Shown: in pieces, positions 6,430 to 9,581 of the stretch
Layout of the letters: each line of letters starts with the position of its first letter
Numbering within the stretch: position 1 is the stretch's first letter
Assembly (NCBI GenBank): GCA_031278025.1
Contig: JAITLF010000307.1
Coordinates: forward strand, 1-9,581
From: Treponema sp.
Lineage (GTDB): Bacteria; Spirochaetota; Spirochaetia; Treponematales; Breznakiellaceae
Length of the DNA stretch: 9,581 bases
Direction: 5' to 3'
Notes under the pieces: model-generated
What the model was told of the DNA's origin: nothing
The model's input: only the letters and a program-made list of their open reading frames with translations
The model's database searches: none
Program-made: the position numbers and the translations under genes

Positions 6430-6474
6430 GGGTGGGTGAAGGGGGGACGAAAAAGGGGGGTGAAGGGAGGGGGG
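6430..6474 (+). promoter_or_regulatory. G-rich polypurine leader before the sigma-factor gene
   Basis: On the + strand this stretch carries six G-runs of three to six bases, separated by short purine loops plus two T-containing gaps. It has G-quadruplex potential (one loop of eight bases slightly exceeds the common limit of seven). It lies directly upstream of an A-rich stretch and the ribosome site of the sigma-factor gene, so it could fold in the DNA template or in the mRNA. It shares GAAGGGAGGGGGG (6462-6474) with the minus strand of the tract at 813-825. Confidence 0.5.
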
Positions 6475-6509
6475 TAAAGATAAAAAAATAACGCAGGAGG
6501 GGCAGGGGC

Positions 6510-7619
6510 ATGTTAAAAACAAGATATATCGAAACGCCGGAGAGGATACGCGTTGGCGGCAAAGAGAAAGGGGCCTCAAAACAGATGGACGAACCAGGAA
6601 TACAGAAAAACCGGATAAAGAAAAAGCCGATGGATGTTCAACCGGTAACAAACATAAAAAATACGAAAAACCTGAAAATGAAAAACGAGAAAAAAGTGAA
6701 GGGGTCAAAGGAAACCGATCCTCTGGCGCTCTACTTCAAGCAGATAGCCAAATATTCCCTTCTGTCGGTCCAGGAAGAACAGATCATTGGCGAAAAGATC
6801 ATGGCCTACCGGAACCGCCTGCGGGACCTTGAAGCCGCATATAAAGACCGGGAATACGACGACAGTTACCGCCAGGAAAAAGACATCATAGAGAGAACCC
6901 TGCACTTATTCAAAAACTGGATGATCAATTCCAACCTGCGCCTGGTAGTTTCCATTGCCAAAAATTATCAGCACCGGGGTTTGTCCCTTCTGGACCTTAT
7001 TGACGAAGGGAATATCGGCCTCATTGAGGCGGTGGAGCGTTTCGATTATACACGGGGCTGCAGGTTTTCTACGTATGGCACCTGGTGGATACGCCAGGCC
7101 ATTATCAAGAGCATTGCCGATAAGGGGCGGGTGATCCGCATCCCCGTCCACATGCTGAATACCATCAAGAAGTGCTATTTTGTGTCAAAGCAGCTTACCC
7201 AGGACCTGGGCCGGGATCCCAGCGAGGAAGAGTTGTCCGAATACCTGGGGATACCCCTTCCAAAGGTCAAAGAGATCGTAAAGCTCTCCCAGGAAACCAC
7301 CAGCCTTGATACCATCGTTGATGACGATAACCTGACCCGTCTGGCGGACCTCATCAAAGACGACAACCTGGAAGAACCCTTTGAACTGGTTTTTTCCATA
7401 ACCCTTCAGGAAACCCTGAAGGATATCCTCTCCCAGCTTTCGGAACGGGAGATGCGGATCATCCAGCTCCGTTTCGGTTTGGCCGGCGAAGGCCCCCTGA
7501 CATTGGAGGAAACGGGAAAACTCCTGGGTATAACACGGGAACGGGTCCGGCAGATTCAGGAGAAGGCGACCTTCAAGCTGCGGGGCCTCAAACAACTGCA
7601 CGAGTTAAAGAATTCATAG
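6510..7619 (+). CDS. Group 2 sigma-70 family RNA polymerase sigma factor (RpoD/RpoS-like)
   Basis: This directs core RNA polymerase to -35/-10 promoters. The 369-residue product lacks region 1.1 and instead begins with a lysine-rich, poorly ordered extension of about 66 residues. Region 1.2 is at about 70-93 ([21 protein letters not shown]). Region 2 is at about 140-213 ([29 protein letters not shown], then [13 protein letters not shown] for -10 recognition and melting). Region 3 is around 214-280. Region 4 at about 300-362 has the helix-turn-helix [20 protein letters not shown] for the -35 element. A strong AGGAGG lies nine bases before the ATG. The short form without 1.1 fits an alternative or stationary-phase-type factor rather than the main RpoD; a primary role cannot be excluded. 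It ends in its own terminator. Confidence 0.92.
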   Translation: MLKTRYIETPERIRVGGKEKGASKQMDEPGIQKNRIKKKPMDVQPVTNIKNTKNLKMKNEKKVKGSKETDPLALYFKQIAKYSLLSVQEEQIIGEKIMAYRNRLRDLEAAYKDREYDDSYRQEKDIIERTLHLFKNWMINSNLRLVVSIAKNYQHRGLSLLDLIDEGNIGLIEAVERFDYTRGCRFSTYGTWWIRQAIIKSIADKGRVIRIPVHMLNTIKKCYFVSKQLTQDLGRDPSEEELSEYLGIPLPKVKEIVKLSQETTSLDTIVDDDNLTRLADLIKDDNLEEPFELVFSITLQETLKDILSQLSEREMRIIQLRFGLAGEGPLTLEETGKLLGITRERVRQIQEKATFKLRGLKQLHELKNS

Positions 7620-7630
7620 CAGGCGCTAAA

Positions 7631-7666
7631 GGATTGCGGGGCGTTACCCGGCAATCCCCTTTTTTT
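7631..7666 (+). terminator. Rho-independent terminator after the sigma-factor gene
   Basis: Stem GGATTGC (7631-7637) with GCAATCC (7651-7657), extended inside by GGG/CCC past one mismatch around a CGTTA loop, is followed by CC and seven T residues (7660-7666). It begins 11 bases after the stop codon. Reading the other way, for tsaB, the T-run is only three bases, so it works mainly rightward. Confidence 0.88.
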
Positions 7667-7672
7667 CGGTCT

Positions 7673-8359
7673 TCAATGCTGATCCCTACAGCGCGCCAGT
7701 TCCGCGTCGCTTTTCCGTAAATAGAGCGGGCCGGATGATGCCTGATCGGTAGCATTGCGTATCCGGTATTCCCTGGAAATTTCCAGCAATTCCCGGATTC
7801 CGTCGTATTTTCCGCCGGGATCAACGCGGATTTTCCGCCCGCCCCCCATGAGGCGGGAGAGTTCCGGGAACAGCATGGCGGCATCCGGCCCGGTAAGCAG
7901 CAGGTCTCCGGGGGCCTGGGCCGCAACGCCGGCAATGTCCGCAGCGCCGGCATCCAGGTAATCGGTTACCCGGTCCCGGCCCCGGTACAGGGCGGTAAAA
8001 TACCGGCGCTTTTTGGCGTCCATGACGGGGAGCACCGGACCCGGCCAGAAGGAAAACCGGGCGGCCAGGCAATCCAGCGTCGGTACCGACACTACCGGGA
8101 TACCCAGGGCCAGGGAAAACCCTTTGGCCGCCGCATACCCTATGCGCAGGCCCGTAAAAGAGCCGGGCCCCTTCATGCAGGCTACAAGGTCCACGTCCCG
8201 TTTATCCAGGCCGGATATACGCAGAAGGGCGTCCGTCAGAACCAGGAGGGCTTCCGAGTGGGTGATTCCCGCGTCATGTTCGATAAACCATACGCCGTCT
8301 TCCGAAGAAACCGCCGCTTGAAGAACAGAAGTCGCCGTGGCAATGGCAAGAACCGTCAT
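7673..8359 (-). CDS. tsaB: tRNA threonylcarbamoyladenosine biosynthesis protein TsaB
   Basis: TsaB is the non-catalytic ASKHA-fold partner that pairs with TsaD and recruits TsaE for t6A37 formation on ANN-decoding tRNAs. The 228-residue product has the hallmark GPGSFTGLRIG at 64-74. SEALLVLTDALL at 35-46 and the family block KGFSLALGIPVVSVPTLD at 79-96 are also present. The usual LAIDTS opening reads LAIATA, so the aspartate is absent, which is tolerable in a non-enzymatic subunit. The ATG overlaps the end of tsaE by four bases (ATGA arrangement), indicating translational coupling. It is last in the leftward operon. Confidence 0.92.
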   Translation of the reverse strand: MTVLAIATATSVLQAAVSSEDGVWFIEHDAGITHSEALLVLTDALLRISGLDKRDVDLVACMKGPGSFTGLRIGYAAAKGFSLALGIPVVSVPTLDCLAARFSFWPGPVLPVMDAKKRRYFTALYRGRDRVTDYLDAGAADIAGVAAQAPGDLLLTGPDAAMLFPELSRLMGGGRKIRVDPGGKYDGIRELLEISREYRIRNATDQASSGPLYLRKSDAELARCRDQH

Positions 8360-8817
8360 GGTTTTATATCCGGAACCCGTATGGTGATTTTGCGCTGCCC
8401 TTCAGGAAAGATCTCAATTTTCACGATGACGGCTTCGGGGGGAATAGATTCCGGGATGCGCTCGCTCCATTCAATTACCGAAACCCCGTTGCCGCCGATG
8501 ATTTCTTCCCCGCCCACGGCGATAAAATCGTCATCCCCCGTTAAGCGGTAGGCATCAATGTGGTACAGGGGTATCTTGCCGGCGTATTCGGAAACAATAG
8601 TATAGGTGGGGCTGGTTACTTCGTCTTCTATGCCGAGGAAACGGGCTATGCCTTTGGTGAAACAGGTTTTTCCCGCGCCTAATGTTCCCCGCAGGGCTAC
8701 AACGCTTCCGGGCTTCAAAGATTCGGCAAGCCATTCTCCGGCGGCGCCGGTTTCTTCCGGGGAGGCGGAAATGAAGGTTGTTTCAGCCAGGAAGCCCTCC
8801 GGAATCGTCCAGTTCAT
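8356..8817 (-). CDS. tsaE: tRNA threonylcarbamoyladenosine biosynthesis ATPase TsaE
   Basis: TsaE is the small P-loop ATPase that resets the TsaBD complex during t6A synthesis. The 153-residue product has Walker A at 44-51 (GTLGAGKT), the TsaE block VTSPTYTIVSEY at 67-78, the acidic metal-site block YHIDAYRL at 85-92 (Asp88) and VIEWSERI at 114-121. The ATG at 8815-8817 lies inside the end of the upstream 87-codon gene (35-bp overlap), which may explain the lack of a close ribosome site: translation is likely coupled. It overlaps tsaB by four bases at its own 3' end. Confidence 0.93.
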   Translation of the reverse strand: MNWTIPEGFLAETTFISASPEETGAAGEWLAESLKPGSVVALRGTLGAGKTCFTKGIARFLGIEDEVTSPTYTIVSEYAGKIPLYHIDAYRLTGDDDFIAVGGEEIIGGNGVSVIEWSERIPESIPPEAVIVKIEIFPEGQRKITIRVPDIKP

Positions 8818-9046
8818 ATAAAAAGGTCTTTATTTCCTTCATCAGGGGGATAAGCGGGTAATCCACCGGTTCGGCTAAGGTAACCATAATATCCCGTACG
8901 CCCGTTGGTTTTGTTTCTATCGTAAATTCAATGGCCCTTTCTACGTGTTTGTTCACTAATTCCAGTACCAGGATACCGGAAAAAAGCCTGCGATAATAAA
9001 TAGGAACATCTTTTCTCTGGATGTCTTTAACTTGAAGAACCTTCAT
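8783..9046 (-). CDS. Conserved protein of unknown function, first gene of the tsaE-tsaB operon
   Basis: The product is a soluble 87-residue protein beginning MKVLQVKDI. It has an alternating hydrophobic/charged pattern (AIEFTIETKP, VRDIMVTLAEPVD) that suggests a small alpha/beta fold. It has no cysteine, signal peptide or membrane segment. Its end (about ELDDSGGLPG) overlaps the tsaE start by 35 bp, so the two are tightly linked. I recall a similar small gene before tsaE in treponemes but cannot verify this here, and I recognise no domain. The ATG at 9044-9046 follows a weak GGGA eleven to eight bases upstream and a good promoter, supporting a real gene. A role in tRNA modification would be guesswork. 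Confidence 0.8.
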   Translation of the reverse strand: MKVLQVKDIQRKDVPIYYRRLFSGILVLELVNKHVERAIEFTIETKPTGVRDIMVTLAEPVDYPLIPLMKEIKTFLYELDDSGGLPG

Positions 9047-9071
9047 TACAAAATCCCAACTTTATAAAGAA

Positions 9072-9101
9072 ACTATAACGGTTTTACACACACGGGGTCA
9101 A
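9072..9101 (-). promoter_or_regulatory. Promoter of the unknown-tsaE-tsaB operon
   Basis: On the minus strand a -35 TTGACC (9096-9101) and a -10 TATAGT (9072-9077) are separated by 18 bp, each matching consensus at five of six bases. The start would fall near 9065, leaving a leader of about 20 bases before the ATG at 9046. A second AT-rich TATAAA lies at 9061-9066. The GTTTTAC within the spacer is exactly 63 bp (three repeat units) from the first unit of the upstream 21-bp array. Confidence 0.65.
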
Positions 9102-9137
9102 TCCTCACGGCGGGCGCATTAACAATTTCCAGGAGCG

Positions 9138-9451
9138 GCAGCCGTTTTACAGCCGGCTGGAAAAGTTTTATAACCGGTTAGAAAAGTTTTATAACCGGTT
9201 GAAAAAGTTTTATAACCGGCTGTAAAAGTTTTACCGCCCCCTGTAAAAGTTTTCCAACCGGTTAAAAAAGTTTTATAACCGGTTATAACAGTTTTACCGC
9301 CCCCTGTAAGGCCCCGCAGCCGGCTGGAAAACCGTTATAACCGGTTAAAAAAGTTTTATAACCGGTTAAAAAAGTTTTATAACCGGTTAGAAAAGTTTTA
9401 TAACCGGCTGGAAAAGTTTTATAACCGGCTGGAAAAGTTCCACGGCCTAAT
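9138..9451. repeat. Tandem array of about 15 copies of a 21-bp unit (array 2)
   Basis: The unit opens AAAAGTTTTATAACCGG and closes with four variable bases, mostly YTRG-like. Its CCGG core recurs every 21 bp from 9153 to 9300, then after one 20-bp step every 21 bp from 9320 to 9425. At two positions the core is replaced by CCCC, and the last unit near 9431-9451 is decayed. Each unit combines AAAAgTTTT with an AACCGG(T/C)T palindrome; one copy extends to a perfect 16-bp palindrome at 9273-9288. Twenty-one bases is two helical turns, so all palindromes and A/T tracts face the same side of the helix. There is no start-bearing ORF through it. It lies upstream of the operon promoter and between two leftward genes. 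Confidence 0.92.
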
Positions 9452-9483
9452 TAAAACCCGCAGCCCCCCGCAGAACCGAAGAT

Positions 9484-9581
9484 TCATACACCGTCTTCTC
9501 CCGCACCAGGGGATGCGGCGGACCGTTTCAGGGCGGCGTAGAAAGCCCGCAGCCGGGGCGCCAGTTCATATTCCGCCAAAT
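9484..9581 (-). CDS. C-terminal fragment of a leftward gene of unknown function
   Basis: An open frame enters from the right edge (codon phase starting at 9579) and ends at TGA (9484-9486). It encodes 31 residues: a helical, charged stretch LAEYELAPRLRAFYAALKR followed by a Ser/Ala/Gly tail. The composition and strand fit the end of a real gene upstream of the repeat array. Too little is visible to name a family. Confidence 0.45.
   Translation of the reverse strand, partial: LAEYELAPRLRAFYAALKRSAASPGAGEDGV

Noticed and set aside
9138..9451. CRISPR array
   Set aside because: Units are contiguous with no unique spacers and no cas genes are nearby.
9138..9451. Coding sequence made of KFYNRLE (+) or PAGYKTF (-) heptads
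   Set aside because: The + frame is broken by several TAA codons, and the open minus frame has no start codon before its stops, so a repeat-DNA explanation is simpler.
9138..9451. Replication origin with DnaA boxes
   Set aside because: No TTATCCACA-like boxes are present and neither dnaA nor dnaN is nearby; the unit core AACCGGTT is different.

Overview
The gene content and protein character suggest a free-living or gut-associated spirochaete of the Treponema group with a rather GC-rich genome. The basis is a RuvA/RuvB/QueA set, a Treponema-like group 2 sigma factor, a LysM protein of spirochaete type, and a small conserved gene joined to tsaE and tsaB. No rRNA, ribosomal protein or other decisive marker is present, so the taxonomic call is inference. 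Most of the window is ordinary housekeeping sequence. The unusual material is in the intergenic regions: an 18-G homopolymer, two separate 21-bp tandem repeat arrays and two long polypurine tracts.

Left part (1-3861): after the G18 tract comes ruvA (+), then an mscS-type mechanosensitive channel gene on the opposite strand, then ruvB and queA (+, overlapping by 26 bp). The channel gene therefore splits what is often a ruvA-ruvB-queA operon. The ruvB promoter lies in the short divergent gap and is placed so that the mRNA would be nearly leaderless for the longest likely start. RuvA and RuvB form the Holliday-junction branch-migration motor. QueA makes epoxyqueuosine in tRNA.

Middle (3862-5493): a leftward pair encodes a CYTH-domain protein (class IV adenylate cyclase/triphosphatase fold) followed 17 bp later by a dCMP/cytidine deaminase-family enzyme. 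The pair runs convergent to queA. Between the CYTH gene and the next rightward gene are about 400 bp without a convincing gene. They hold a strong hairpin, four 21-bp repeats and GC-rich palindromes.

Right part (5494-9581): a secreted protein with two LysM repeats and a degenerate M23/LytM domain is followed by a G-rich leader and a group 2 sigma-70 factor ending in a clear rho-independent terminator. On the other strand, an 87-codon conserved unknown gene, tsaE and tsaB overlap one another as one leftward operon for the t6A tRNA modification machinery (tsaD is not in the window). Upstream of its promoter is an array of about 15 copies of a 21-bp unit (about 9138-9451). The right edge holds the 3' end of another leftward gene.
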